From NCBI GenBank assembly GCA_029931535.1, contig JAQPZY010001332.1:62001-126000 (forward strand): a stretch of DNA of 64,000 nt, read 5' to 3'. This document shows, piece after piece, positions 1 through 11,229 of the stretch (positions are counted from its first letter, which is position 1; each line of letters starts with the position of its first letter). Under the pieces are notes generated by a model. The model worked only from the letters and a program-made list of their open reading frames with translations. It was not told the origin of the DNA and did not search any database. A program made the translations under genes and the position numbers. The DNA comes from Margaritifera margaritifera (lineage: Eukaryota; Mollusca; Bivalvia; Unionida; Margaritiferidae).

Positions 1-19
1 ACAAATGAGATTTTACTCG

Positions 20-35
20 CACACACACACACACA
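20..35. repeat. (CA)n microsatellite
   Basis: Uninterrupted CA dinucleotide run of about 16 bases near the left edge. Confidence 0.9.
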
Positions 36-1600
36 ACATTCTTGTAAAACATATAAAACAGGTCGTAGGAATTTTACCAGCAGAATGAAGACATCGTTAT
101 TTTTATAAATTATGGACAAAGCAGTATGTCATTGAAAAGATACACCAGAGTTTTATCCATAATCAACTAGAATTAAACTTTTAAAAATGTAATTTCAGGT
201 ATCAGATTTTTATATACAAATCGTGGACATACACTATACACTCCAATGTTAATATTTCGGTACAAGAAATATACATTTATTCCATCATGTTGTTATTTCT
301 AGAAATATCCCTTTTCAGTATCTGTCACCTTAATCGATTCTGTTCCAAAACATTCCGTAGGCTAAATATCATTAAAGTACGTATTTATATACACATTCTG
401 CATATTGGCATGACCATGGTCTGTATATGAATATAGTATACAATATGTATCTGGTTCTTAGAGAGTCCCCTTTCTATATATGTGTATATAAGCTTGCATG
501 TTTAGGTCTGTGTTCTGTTTGCATACTGTATGTATGCTTGCCTTCCCAATTTGTGTGCATGAAGTTTGAGTCGTATAGGTGATGTCGCCGATCCATGTAA
601 ATAATGTCAACATGCGTGTATGTAAGATTATTAGTTTATATGAAACTGACTCCAATACATAAATCTATACCTACTTTTAGCCACACAAAAAAAAAGTTAA
701 GAAAAAGCCACCAAATCAATATTGTGCCAACTTTCTACTGCAAGTAGTGTTAAATTACTTATCTATCAAGATAAAACTGATTAAAATGCATAAATTAATA
801 TGAAACAGAGACATAAAGAAAAGCCTGCAATCACTCAATTACAGTCAAAGGGGAGGTAATAGAATTTAATTTGGCATACCAAGCAGCAAACTTGAATTTA
901 CAGTTAAATGAGTCTATTCTACCATTAATACTAAGTGTAGAGCAATTTTCCTTTTCTAAATAGCTCTTCTTTCAAAATCTGAGCACACATTTCTGACATG
1001 AAACATGTTTTCTTCTATTGACATTAACCAATCTGGTGAAGAAAACACATTTCACTTAGTGCACACAGGAAAAAATGCGCAGCTGTGGAATACTGTGATC
1101 CATGAACACTAGTTCAAACACCCACAGTGTAATGGTTTTGTCTCCTAGGATCTGAGTCATGAAGAAAAATGAGATCTATCATGGCAGGAGAGAGCAATAT
1201 GTTCGACATGCAGTTACGCATTAAAAATGTTTAATCTCTATGATGAGGTACAGAAGACCAGCAAGAAAGGAAGAAAGGCAGTCTCTCTAAATAGCTCCAT
1301 ACAGATTGGATTTTCACAGACTTCTCTTGGAAATGAAAGTTTAAGGCCTATACTTTTAAGTATAGTCAGTTTTAAGTTTTAAGCAGTCTAATGTGTGCTG
1401 GGTAGATGGTTCCAACTGGGTGTATAGAAGCACATTCTTGCCAAGTCATTTCAAGCTGAAAATATCCGGTGAGAGTGAAGAGTCTACATTATGCATGCGT
1501 ATGGAGTATCGGTTAGGTAAATCTACAGAACTGAAAACAAAACTGAACAAGTACACACAGAAAGTGGAATCGGTCAATTGAAGGATTAAACATAGCTTAC
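36..1600. other. Non-coding AT-rich stretch, nothing recognised
   Basis: AT-rich sequence with only short accidental reading frames (for example 458-655 minus and 1393-1581 plus) that show no domain, splice context or coding bias. I see no RNA gene or recognisable repeat here. It may be intron or flank of the minus-strand exon candidate that starts at 1601. Confidence 0.4.
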
Positions 1601-1692
1601 CTAAAAATATAACCTTCAAGAGAAACTTCCACGGTAGGGCTCATAATGCTGTTCATAACTGTAACCATGGACCTGGAGAATCTCTGGTGAAG
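1601..1692 (-). CDS. Candidate internal coding exon, product unknown
   Basis: On the minus strand a 92-bp segment is bounded by an AG acceptor (1694-1693, preceded by TTTACAT) and a strong GTAAGC donor (GT at 1600-1599). Only one of its three frames is open throughout. It gives 30 residues that begin LHQRFSRS and include MNSIMSPTVEVSLEGY, which reads like ordinary protein. I do not recognise the family. No neighbouring exon with matching phase was identified, so this rests on splice signals and a single open frame. It could be an exon of a gene extending to either side on the minus strand, or chance. Confidence 0.35.
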
Positions 1693-1970
1693 CTATGTAA
1701 ATCTATCAGTTGTCCAGTTTCAGCTGTAGTTCCATGGCACAACATCTGAAAACCAAACAAGATGTTTATATCAGTGATAAAATGTACAAATCAAGTAAAG
1801 TATATAAGAAAAGAAAAGATCTGAGAAAAGGGCATTTCTTTACAAACTGTATGAGAAATATCAAGAACAAAATAATTATGATAAAGGCAAGTTGCTGTGT
1901 GCTATGGCTACAAAAATAAAAGAAAAATATCAACACTATTACCATAATCAACCTTCATTATAGCACATTT

Positions 1971-2310
1971 TTACAGGCCGACGCAATGTGGCATGTGCAG
2001 TTTTGTGCACAGTCCTTGATTTTTACAATGCTCCCTGCTTTGATTTATTGAATGTGTTTCTAAATGTAAATGCTCAGTATTGATACATAAGCTATTGTCA
2101 CATGTGGCTTATGCTTAAAATCTCTCCCCGAACCCCTTTGTGGAAATAGTTGCATAGGTTAAATGGTATTTAGCCATATAAGCCAATATGTGGACACCAA
2201 CATATGAAATTCTGCCATCTGGCCATACTATTCTCTCTTTTCCATAACCTGAGCCATCTACCACCCATAAAAATGTGCACCTAGCCCTTTCCAGCACTGC
2301 TATTTACAGA
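1971..2310 (-). pseudogene. His-Me finger (I-PpoI-like HNH) endonuclease remnant
   Basis: Minus-strand remnant of a small zinc-binding nuclease. The first part (residues encoded from about 2297) reads CTFLWVVDGSGYGKERI, then WPDGRISYVGVHILAYM, which resembles the beta-hairpin of this fold with its early zinc Cys. After two in-frame stops (about 2117-2109) the same frame resumes with CDNSLCINTEHLHLETHSIN (2102-2043). Its C-x4-C-x4-H-x8-N spacing equals the C100/C105/H110/N119 pattern of I-PpoI. A second Cys/His cluster (CKNQGLC, HMPHC) follows and the frame ends at a stop at 1973-1971. The position two residues before the first zinc Cys, the catalytic His in the family, is Ala in this frame; a His codon lies one frame over, so a small indel or substitutions have broken it. 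No neighbouring gene explains it; copies of this domain are often dispersed in invertebrate genomes (recalled, not searched). Confidence 0.6.
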
Positions 2311-2313
2311 AAT

Positions 2314-3018
2314 TCTCTCTAAAATCATATGCAAATTATGAAAATAAGACTCCACTGTGATTTTGATTACCAAAAACCACCAAAACAATAACCTGGATGC
2401 ATGCAGTAACCATGGAAACAGCAGGCTCTTGGTATGGTGTAGTGCCCCTATAAGACTCACGGTACTAATTCAACTCCCATAGTAAACCTATGGAAACATC
2501 ATGATATTAAAAATTCAATAACTTTAAATTTCTAAATGCTCCTGATCCATCCTATATTTATCAGTATAGACCCATCCTTAATGCAAGCTTCTGTGTTAAG
2601 AAAACCACATGAGCCGCGCCATATTTTGGATCTACATGTACATGAAACATGTGTTATCCATTCTGCACCTAATGAATCAGGTGCTACTGTTGTTATTGAC
2701 TGTTCCTAAGTCAAGTCTATACAAATACTAAAACTGCATCAATAGAATCTTGTCTCTATTTTTTTTAAGGTACAGATAGGATAAGCTCTCAAATTAATTT
2801 TTTACTAAAAATTTTTACTTTTCATTATTAATCAATTATGGACCACCAAACCCGTATATACTCTATTAAATCTTCACCCATTTCTAGACTGGTTCACAGT
2901 TGTTCCCTATAATTAGTACCGTTGAGTCCTAAACAATGCTACCGGAGTGGACAATTACTGCTTTCATAGCATGGCGACATCGTGTGCATACGACAAGTTG
3001 TCGATTGCGGAAAAGAAA
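2314..3018. other. Non-coding gap, nothing recognised
   Basis: AT-rich sequence between the endonuclease remnant and the TIR element. I see no coding exon, RNA gene or clear repeat. Confidence 0.4.
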
Positions 3019-3338
3019 TACAGTGGTCCCCCTCTTGAACGGCCCCCCTGACCAGTGGCCACCCGCTTTATACGGCCACAATCCCTTGGCACCGACGAGT
3101 TTGTGTTCAAAAGTACCCCTCAAGGACGGCCACCCCTCTAACGCGACCAGCGGCCAGCATTTTAGTGCAAAAACGGTCAAATTTACCCCTCGCAAGCGGC
3201 CACATAATGGTTGTTTACAGAGTAAAATCTCAATAATATTTTTTTATTTCTCAATTCAACACATTGACATTTTGTTCCAATATGCCAATAAAGTAACTTT
3301 AATGCTTACAAAGAGGTAAGTAATCCAATTACTGCCAT

Positions 3339-3436
3339 GTGTTCCTTAGATGTTAGCTTTTGTCACTTTGATAATTACTGGCTATTAATACCACCGATAA
3401 TTATCAAGAGGACAAAAGCTAACCGCTGAGAAACAC
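3339..3436. repeat. Foldback hairpin inside the pogo-like element
   Basis: Two arms of about 39 bp (3339-3377 and 3398-3436) are inverted copies with only a few mismatches, sharing GTTAGCTTTTGTC and GATAATTA in opposite orientation. They are separated by a 20-base loop. This may be a nested foldback MITE or an internal inverted duplication. Confidence 0.7.
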
Positions 3437-3619
3437 AGCATTGTTCAGCTCAAGTCAGCGTGACATCCGGTCGCCAGATAGTAAAATGGTATGTTAGCCT
3501 TTATGGCTTCTGTCTAATAGATTATGAAATGTACATAACCAGGTACCAGACTGGGGAAGAAGAAAAAAAAGTCGATCACGTGACAGACTCACTTCCGTTG
3601 TAAACACTGTGCCTCACGC

Positions 3620-3832
3620 GTGAATGCCCGCGAAGGATTAAGTTGTCGCAAAATATCGTCAGACATTCTCAGTTTAGAAAAAAAAGTGAAAGCAATTAAA
3701 TTAAACGAAAAGAGGGAGAGTCTTTTGATAACTATGGAGAAATTTTATGTCAGAAAGATTCAAATAAACATCGTCAATATACATTCAACTGCATTGAGTG
3801 GGAAGACGGAATCGATGGACGTACAGGGATAG
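3620..3832 (+). pseudogene. Relic of pogo/CENP-B-type transposase N terminus
   Basis: A 70-codon frame lies inside the TIR element. The segment ILSLEKKVKAIKLNEKRES resembles the first helices of the CENP-B/psq-type helix-turn-helix in pogo-family transposases, whose members commonly read LSL-x-K-K-x-x-x-I followed by a GES-like turn. The downstream DNA-binding and DDE catalytic parts are absent. The match is short and judged by eye; the supporting context is that it lies within TIRs of the same superfamily. Confidence 0.4.
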
Positions 3833-4251
3833 TTATAACCAAATGTTTGTGCCCAGAATTTACCGACAATGTAGTTTTGCACCACGATTCATGATTATTC
3901 ATATTTTAAAAAAATTTAATTGATATTAGTTTTATCATATTGAGTCCTTAACCAGATAATATTCCTGTGATTTTTAAATGAAAATATAAAATATATAAAA
4001 ATTAGTTACATCTTTTATACTTTATATGTAGTTATTTCTCACAACTGTGTGATCCCCCTCTAGAAAGGCCACCCGTCTTATAAGGCCACTTTCTTGCTGC
4101 AGAAGGGGTGGCCTTATAAGAGGGGGACCACTGTAATATCTAATAATCAACCATTCTGCAGTTATGCATGTTGCTAATTAACACACTAGGTCAACATATG
4201 TTTCTTATCTTATACACTACTCCAATGCTAAAAATATGATCAAAATATTAC

Positions 4252-4269
4252 GGGGGGGGGGGGGGGGGG
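4252..4269. repeat. Poly(G) run
   Basis: Eighteen consecutive G residues, unusual in this AT-rich sequence and a likely site of length error in assembly. Confidence 0.9.
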
Positions 4270-5118
4270 CGGAGCATGTGAGCTATGAAAGCCGTATTTG
4301 GACCCTGCTCTTAAGTGCTACTATAAAACAATCCAGTGGGTTATCTGGAAGCTCTTTCATCAACAGAGATTAAACTCAAACTTGGATAGAGGATGATTGG
4401 GTTCGGGGGTTGTGTGTGTGTGTGTGTGCAGTTGGGGGGAGTGAAGGCGATGAGAAAAATGTGATGATAAAAATCAATTATATCTAAACGCCACCCCGAC
4501 TCGTACCCAATCCACATCCCACCACACCCCAACCCATCCGAAATACGTTAACTGGATAAAAGTAATGAAATTCTATGCAAAGTTTACCTTGTTGACTAGG
4601 TAATTCTAGATGGAAATAATACCCACCAGATATAAGATATGGTTACTAGGGAAGACATTTTGGAAATTATGTTTTCTCTACCCATATTGAAATGATGGTC
4701 GTATCGACTTGTTTCTTTCTAACACTTCTGGCATTAACAATATTTATATATGGATTGTTCCTTCACTCATTAATCTTTATTTCCTTCCGTATGAGATTTT
4801 TCATATAGCAACTACTTAGGAATATGACACAAATAGTTACAGAGACATCATAGTTGCATGTGTACAAATATACACAGCAGTTGCACACAAAAACACAAAA
4901 AGACACAAGGTGTTTTACTGTAGACATATGACTCTGGGGGATGTGCTTTTTAGCATAACCCAATGGTTTCATCCATTTAAGCAATCACTATGAGGCAATA
5001 TGGTGATAGGCGAGTGATCCTGTATGCACTTCTCCAAGAATCAGAAAACTGAATCAATTCACTTTTTATACATGCATATTAAACTGAAATTATTAGTATC
5101 ATTAAAGATTTAATATAT

Positions 5119-5121
<3 letters not shown>

Positions 5122-5192
<71 letters not shown>
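5122..5192. repeat. (TA)n microsatellite
   Basis: Uninterrupted AT/TA dinucleotide run of about 71 bp. Confidence 0.95.
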
Positions 5193-5193
<1 letters not shown>

Positions 5194-5716
5194 CCAAATT
5201 GTTCTTGTTATTGCTACTCTTGTCAAAATGGAGAGTCATATTTTCATGGTTGTTTGGCTAATACAATTCTCAGAAAATACAGTCAATGAAATTGTAAGAT
5301 CTGATCTCCTGCATGGCAACCTAAGCTGTGAACTTTATAATCTTTATATCTATAGTCTTCATGAAGGAAAAGTCGAATCGGCATAGTTTGAATTGAAACT
5401 GATTGACATTTTTCCATGTCTTAAAGAGTATATCTGTTAATTCAACCATTATAACCAATTAACCCGCAAACACCACATTCTAAAAAATTCAGTAGAATTC
5501 GAAGAAAAAAAAAAAACGTGTTTTGTGCATATGAGCAATGTTGCCAATGGATGTTAACGGGTCTCTTTGTTCATGAATATTTTGTTTGAACTAGCTTATA
5601 AAATGGTTTCTTCAGTAAAACTAACTTTTTTCTTTATAAATGGTTTGGACCAGATTTGATATTAAAGCATAGGCACCATTTTATATGACCACAAAACTTT
5701 ATGACTCTGACTCAAG

Positions 5717-5720
<4 letters not shown>

Positions 5721-5759
<39 letters not shown>
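5721..5759. repeat. (CT)n microsatellite
   Basis: Uninterrupted CT run of 39 bp. Confidence 0.95.
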
Positions 5760-5762
<3 letters not shown>

Positions 5763-6161
5763 TTATGTACCAAGCATTGTTGAAATCAGTTTTTAAAAAA
5801 ATTAATGCAAAGACAAATAGCATTTTCACTAAGAGTAACCTTGATCTTAAAGCACCCCATGCAAAATTATGAGTTTTTCATGCGAAGGAAAATGTATGTT
5901 CAAACTGTCATAAACATTTGATGTGTAGTAGTTAAGTTATTACCCACAAGCATTTTCAAGGCAAAATCTATTTTAAGAACAGTAATCTTGCCTCGTAGCT
6001 ACTTACATCAGGATTGGTAGGGTTATTTCTTAAGCTCAAGAAAACAATATGCATCAAATTGCATTGAAATCCATTTGATACAACTGAAGTTATTTACCAG
6101 AAATGAAATGTAATGGAATATTATCTAATCCATGCGTTGATTATTTAGAGTAATCACATAC

Positions 6162-7772
6162 CAAAGAAGATAAATCAGAATCTATACTTGCTGACTGTGT
6201 AGATGTTCTTCCAGGATTTTCAGGGGAATACTACTCTGAATATGTTGATGCATTTAGTGCTGTTGGTGTTGCACACACAGCCATATATGTTGTTGGCACA
6301 TTTCCTTCATGACTGAAAAAGGTTGAGGCAGATGATAAATCTAATCCATGGACAGATTTCCCAAAACAACTGGTTAATCCAGACAAATTCACATCTGGAA
6401 TACCTTTATGACATGCATCTGAATCAACAACAGGCTGATTTCTTGTATAAACATAGAATCTAAGTATTCTCATTTTTGTACTATTGTAGAGATCTCCCAC
6501 TGTCATTGAATTATCAATGGATAACTGCTAGAATCTATTAAATCAAATTCAAATTCAGATTCACAACCCTTTTTTGACATGCCTCTAGGGAAAGAAGTCT
6601 CTTTCCATTGTTATGTATGATGTTTATATAATATTATAAATATTTTAGGAAACTATAAATGTTTCTTCACTTTAATATTTGCTTAAATCTTTATGTTTAT
6701 CAGGAAAAACATGTTTAACTAGTGTCCTTGAATTAGGTTGTTTTGATCAATATGTTTTCTCAATTTGAAGGTCAAGGTTGAATTTTGTTTACAAGTAAAA
6801 TTACATTAAGATGACTCATATTCTAGAACATTCTGTCATGTGACCAATCTTTATACATACCATGTTTGGTGGACATTTATTCAGTTTTGACATTACCATC
6901 AGTCTTGTAAAGAGCTATTACAGTTGTGAAAATTCATTCCAAATTCTAAGAGAGGAATTATTTTAAATATTCATTGGATTATAACAGTGCTCATAAACTT
7001 TTGGATTTTGGATTTTTAATTGATGATTTTGGAATTTAAGTGAACTTATTCAGAGATTTTGGAATACTTCATTTTTGACATCAGCACATCAAGATTTCTA
7101 GTACATCAGGACTTTGGAGACCATTAGCACATCATAACATTCAAGGACACAGCCGTGAATTCGGAACATTCTATATTTAGGACTTGTGATTAGAACAATC
7201 ATTCTTATTGGATTATTAGGATTTCAAAACACATTACTGTAAGTGACTTTTTTGATTTTTCATTTTAATTATCTAGTAATAAATTGCTTGTTAATTTTTA
7301 CTTGATTTGTTGGTTTCACTTTCTTTCTGTTACATTTTTCTTAGACCATAGAGTCGTAACACCATACTCAAGAATGTTTTCTACTTTCCAATATTTATTT
7401 GCTTTCGCTTCCCTTGTCCCACCATCATTTTTATTTATGACCTGTTGCCTGTTGGTACTTTTCTGAGCATAAATTAAAATTGCACCAACCAATCTTAAGC
7501 TTTTTCTAATTTTTAGAAGCATTTGCATTGCCCAATGGCTTAGCTCTTCTTTGATCTGATGACTCACCATCTATATCACGGTCATCATGTTTGCTATATT
7601 TGTTTCCTTGCTTTTGACAGAGTTTCTAGAACAGAGATATTTTCCTACAATATTTCTGTTGTTTGCTCAATAATTCATGGCGAAATCTTTTTGTGGCATA
7701 CATGTCTCCAAGCTTTGGAATATACAGTTGTAACTAATTGTCTGGCATTGTACACAATATCTTCCAGTCAAT
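6162..7772 (-). pseudogene. Main exon of a multicopy animal gene family, split by a solo LTR
   Basis: Minus-strand exon read from an AG acceptor (7774-7773) down to a GTATGT donor (GT at 6161-6160), interrupted by a 753-bp solo LTR at 7361-6609. It starts IDWKILCTMPDN, then LQLYIPKLGDMYATKRF, a SAM-like segment typical of this family. Further on come KKLKIGWCNFNLCSEKYQQ and, in another frame, NGGGTREAK. Beyond the LTR are SFPRGMSKKGCESEFEFDL and MTVGDLYNSTKMRILRFYVY. I recall this order (SAM-like domain, NGGGTR motif, FP.G.SKKG, TVGDLY...LRFY) from a multicopy, unnamed family in fish and invertebrates; that is memory, not a search. Several in-frame stops and at least two frame changes make it a pseudogene independent of the LTR. 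The upstream exon is at 9316-9227. Confidence 0.6.
6609..7361 (+). mobile_element. Solo LTR of the Gmr1-like Ty3/gypsy element
   Basis: A 753-bp sequence from TGTTATGTATGATG to AGTCGTAACA, colinear with both LTRs of the full element at 51059-57757 over its whole length. It is flanked by CCAT on both sides (6605-6608 and 7362-7365), a 4-bp target duplication, so it arose by LTR-LTR recombination after insertion. It differs from the full element's LTRs at more positions than they differ from each other, so it is an older or separate insertion. It contains an AATAAA near its 3' end. It lies antisense inside the pseudogene exon around it. Confidence 0.95.
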
Positions 7773-9226
7773 CTAAAATACTAAGAAAAAATAATGCAGT
7801 GAATCATCTCAGTAATACATATTTTCTTGTGATGTGTGCAACTTCATAAGATAGATTGGTAACATTACATAATTCACTCACTTTTGGCACTATAGTGTAT
7901 TCCTGTGAGTTCCCTCTAAGTTCAATACACCCCCACCCCCCATCTCTCTTAATAGATGTACAGACATAACGGAAGAGTGGAGCGTTCGTATTTAATCTTT
8001 TGCAGAAAATGCTCAGCTGGATAATAAATTTGGCCTGTTAGTATCCCAACTTTAAATGTTTTGTTTCATGCTACTATTTTTCTTACGTTCTGTTGCTTTT
8101 CTGAATTTGACAGGATTCAGTTGGCAAGATGCATTTGTTTTCTAACACATCCAACAAATATAGGACGAAGTATAGAGACATGACAAGGGCAGTTCTTTCA
8201 TAACTACACGGTTACCAATTATATAAATGTCTAAAGCCACTAACCTACACTGAGCTGACTACACGTGTAAACTTTGCAGCCTTAGTGTTGTGTTATTTGC
8301 AAATACGATAGATTTCTTTAAATATTATTTTAAAAAATGCCTTTCAAGGAGAGAAAGAGAGAGAAAGAAAAAAAAATCGAGACCATCTGAGCAAAGTTGA
8401 AAGTTCTAGGTCCAAGAATCATTTACTGAAAGTTGTATGAAAATTGGATCAGTAGTGTATGTAAGCATTAATGCATAGTATTAACAAACAATGAGGAATG
8501 GATGGATGAACAGTAGTCACAATAGCTCACCTGTGTTAAAAATATGAGGTCTATATAGGCTTGATATTATTCATACATGTCATGTTTTTTTCTATTGTTT
8601 ACATTACTTCTTAAAACAAATACAAGTATTACTTTACATACTGGAAAAATGCAAATAATTGAAAGTTGATATTACTCAAAATAATTACGGTAACAACCTT
8701 AACTTGACAAACTACTCAACCCATGACACAATGGACTCAATAAAAGTTTATAATGGCTATGGCCAATAGTCCTTTTATATGATCCTATGACTTAAAAGAC
8801 AATAATTGTGTCCTATTCTTTCAAACTATTTGAGTCTCAAGATAAAATGTGCAAATTAAGAATAAAAAAGAATGAACTCCACTAAATCTTCAAGATAGTG
8901 GTGTAAGTTAGACTTCTCCAAACTCTTATTGATATATAATACCTGTCTTAAATTTATATAAGAAGTCTGTATTAAATTTGCTTCTACATGTATTAAAACT
9001 GGTCTGAACGTGTTATTAAATTTATTCAAATTATCATGGTAATAAGAACATGTGTAAGAACAGATGAATGACATGCAAAATATAATCAAAATAGCATCAA
9101 TCCAGCCACTGGCCTAAGTGAGCTAATAAACAAATATAGCCTCATACAATTAGTTCATTCCTGTGACTCGCTCACTTCCTGAGAAACTAATCCTTGACAA
9201 CAGCAAATTTCTCAAATCTATTATAC
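7773..9226. other. Intron of the minus-strand pseudogene
   Basis: Sequence between the two exons of the multicopy-family pseudogene (acceptor at 7774-7773, donor GTATAA at 9226-9221). It is AT-rich with a short GA-rich tract near 8347-8376. I see no other feature. Confidence 0.45.
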
Positions 9227-9316
9227 CTTCTGCTCTTGGATTTTCTCAATCAAATTTTGTTGAAGTCCCCTCTTCTTCAACAGCTCCTGAAGTTTTCTAT
9301 CCTCTTCCATCATGAT
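9227..9316 (-). pseudogene. First coding exon of the multicopy-family pseudogene
   Basis: A 90-bp minus-strand exon lies between an AG acceptor (9318-9317) and a GTATAA donor (GT at 9226-9225). It is open for exactly 30 codons: IMMEEDRKLQ, then LLKKRGLQQNLIEKIQEQK. It ends in phase 0, and the next exon (7772) starts in phase 0 with IDW, giving a continuous SAM-like helical segment. The tandem ATG near its start may be the initiator. This exon is itself intact, while the downstream exon carries stops and a solo LTR, so the gene as a whole is not functional. Confidence 0.55.
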
Positions 9317-9318
9317 CT

Positions 9319-10360
9319 ACCAAATATAAAATAAAAGGATTTCTAAATTCAGTATTGTGAATAAATACCTGAATTATTTTGTTACTTATTTTAAAGTTAT
9401 TCATAAAGTAAAAAATACCCAAATTTCATCTTTAATCATCATACCCTCATGAGCACAGATCCTAACTCCCCCATCATGACAGATTCTTCCCACCACACCC
9501 TGCTCATTGGATCCTAGGTGCCACACTGCGCTGTACGTTTTCAGTATGATCACTCTTTCTTATAAGGTAACCATATTAAAAATGCAACAGCATCTATCTC
9601 TGGCTGCTGCTACCTTGATACTTGACCCACAAAATAAAGTGTGTGTCAATATATCGGGCACTGCAACTCAGGTTTGAACTTTTCCATTATAGGCCCTAGT
9701 ACGCATGGATAATTTCCTAGGTACAACACATCGAACCATCCAATTATTGATACAACCCCTTCATAACCATCCAAGGTGACTCCTATATATTATACTGCTC
9801 CAAAATTTAATATCTCACTCCACATCTACAGCTAGCTCATAACCTTTATTTGAACGAATTGTAAATGATTTACATGTACCTGGATACAACATCAGCTGTA
9901 ATAGACATATACCAGTAAATCACAACCCATTATGACTCCTCTGGGTCATGTTTACATCAATTAATGGATAAATGGATGGCCAGATAGCCGGATGAATAAA
10001 TGGATATAGCTGATGAATGGATAGATGGATGGAGATTAATGAATATAATTAAAATTAATAAAAACAATTCTTGATTTTATTACATATTTACGGTAGGATA
10101 TGTATTGTATAAATACTCTTTTGTATCTGTTGTTTTCCTTGTAATTATGATTATTTTTACAGATTGTTGTGTTGCTGTTGTTATATACAAATCTAAGAAA
10201 AATTTAATTGCAGCTACTTTATTTACCAATATTGTCTGTATCCTCTGCCATGCTTCTAATTTAAATGGCAAATACACGCGGATCTGGATGATCACTGTGG
10301 TTTCAATTCTGATACTTCATTGTACATGGCAGACACGGGCACAGTTCATCAGACAATTCT
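9319..10360. other. Non-coding gap with degenerate GGAT-type tract
   Basis: AT-rich sequence. Around 9958-10031 there is an imperfect tract of GGAT/GAATGGATA units (TGGATGG, AATGGATA, ATGGATGG). No supported gene. Small frames at 10080-10362 on both strands have no coding signature. Confidence 0.45.
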
Positions 10361-10668
10361 AACCTGAGACATACAGTATAATTCAGTCTAATCAGAGACA
10401 TAAAGTAAAATCCAGTCTAATCAGAGACATACAGTATAATTCAGTCTAATCAGAGACATCTAGTATAATTCAGTCTAATCAGAGACATACAGTATAATTC
10501 AGTCTAATCAGAGACATACAGTATAATTCAGTCTAATCAGAGACATATAGTATAATTCAGTCTAATCAGAGACATATAGTATAATTCAGTCTAATCAGAG
10601 ACATATAGTATAATTCAGTCTAATCAGAGACATATAGTATAATTCAGAGACATACAGTATAGTTCAGT
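10361..10668. repeat. 29-bp minisatellite, about ten copies
   Basis: Tandem copies of a 29-bp unit containing CAGTCTAATCAGAGACAT and AGTATAATT. Ten full or near-full copies are visible with small variants (ACAGT, ATAGT, CTAGT at one junction; AAAGTAAAATC in an early copy). The last copy is shortened. Copies are contiguous with no variable spacers. Confidence 0.95.
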
Positions 10669-11185
10669 CCCAGGTCTCATTGCTTATTTTATAAGAATAT
10701 ATATATATATATACTTCCTTAGTACCTCCATGCATACCTTTACCAGGATACTTTACCAGGATATAATTTCTTTGGTACATTTTGATGATGGTGTTGATTT
10801 TTCGTTGTGCATTGTGTCAGTCCTTTGTTCCAAACCTGGAATTAGGTCAAAACACTTTGGTCCTCTGCATGATAGGCACAACAAACACTTCTTTGAACTT
10901 TTTTACACAACTTTGTTGGGCTGATGGCAGCATAACATAAATATGTAGTTTACCCATTTTAGACAGTTTTTTAATTTTGTCTTCTTTCTTTCTTCGATTG
11001 TTTATCCTTTGTTTATTTCCCCATCATTGAAAAATGTAGGAGTCAAGAATTTCTCTTGTCTTTTGTGCTTAGTGTTTGTTTTGTGGATGTAAATTGTTTC
11101 TTCCCCTTATGAAGAGCTTGTTTAGCTCAAAACATTGGGAAACTGTTTTGTATTTGTGATTTGTGCCGTTATCAATTTTTGTGTC

Positions 11186-11187
<2 letters not shown>
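10669..11187. other. Non-coding gap, nothing recognised
   Basis: AT-rich sequence following the minisatellite, with a short TA tract near 10696-10712. No supported coding region. Confidence 0.4.

Positions 11188-11229
<42 letters not shown>

Larger units (their letters stand above)
3021..4133. mobile_element. pogo/Tigger-like DNA transposon, non-autonomous relic
   Basis: The element begins CAGTGGTCCCCCTCTT at 3021 and ends with the inverted copy AAGAGGGGGACCACTG at 4118-4133. It is flanked on both sides by TA (3019-3020 and 4134-4135), the target duplication of the Tc1/mariner superfamily. CAGT-type termini and several subterminal GGCCAC copies point to the pogo/Tigger group. At 1113 bp it is too short for a full transposase. 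A short frame inside (3620-3832) looks like the N-terminal DNA-binding segment of a pogo/CENP-B-type transposase, so this is probably an internally deleted copy. It also contains a near-perfect hairpin at 3339-3436. Confidence 0.75.
4136..6161. other. Non-coding gap with microsatellites
   Basis: This holds an 18-base G run (4252-4269), a short GT run near 4412-4428, a 71-bp (TA)n (5122-5192) and a 39-bp (CT)n (5721-5759). The rest is AT-rich with no supported exon. Confidence 0.5.

Noticed and set aside
2936..3319. 127-codon plus-strand frame near the left end of the pogo-like element
   Set aside because: It runs across the TIR and subterminal GGCCAC repeats and shows no domain; the region is explained by the transposon end.
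10361..10668. CRISPR-like array of 29-bp repeats
   Set aside because: Units are contiguous with no unique spacers, and the DNA is eukaryotic; it is a minisatellite.
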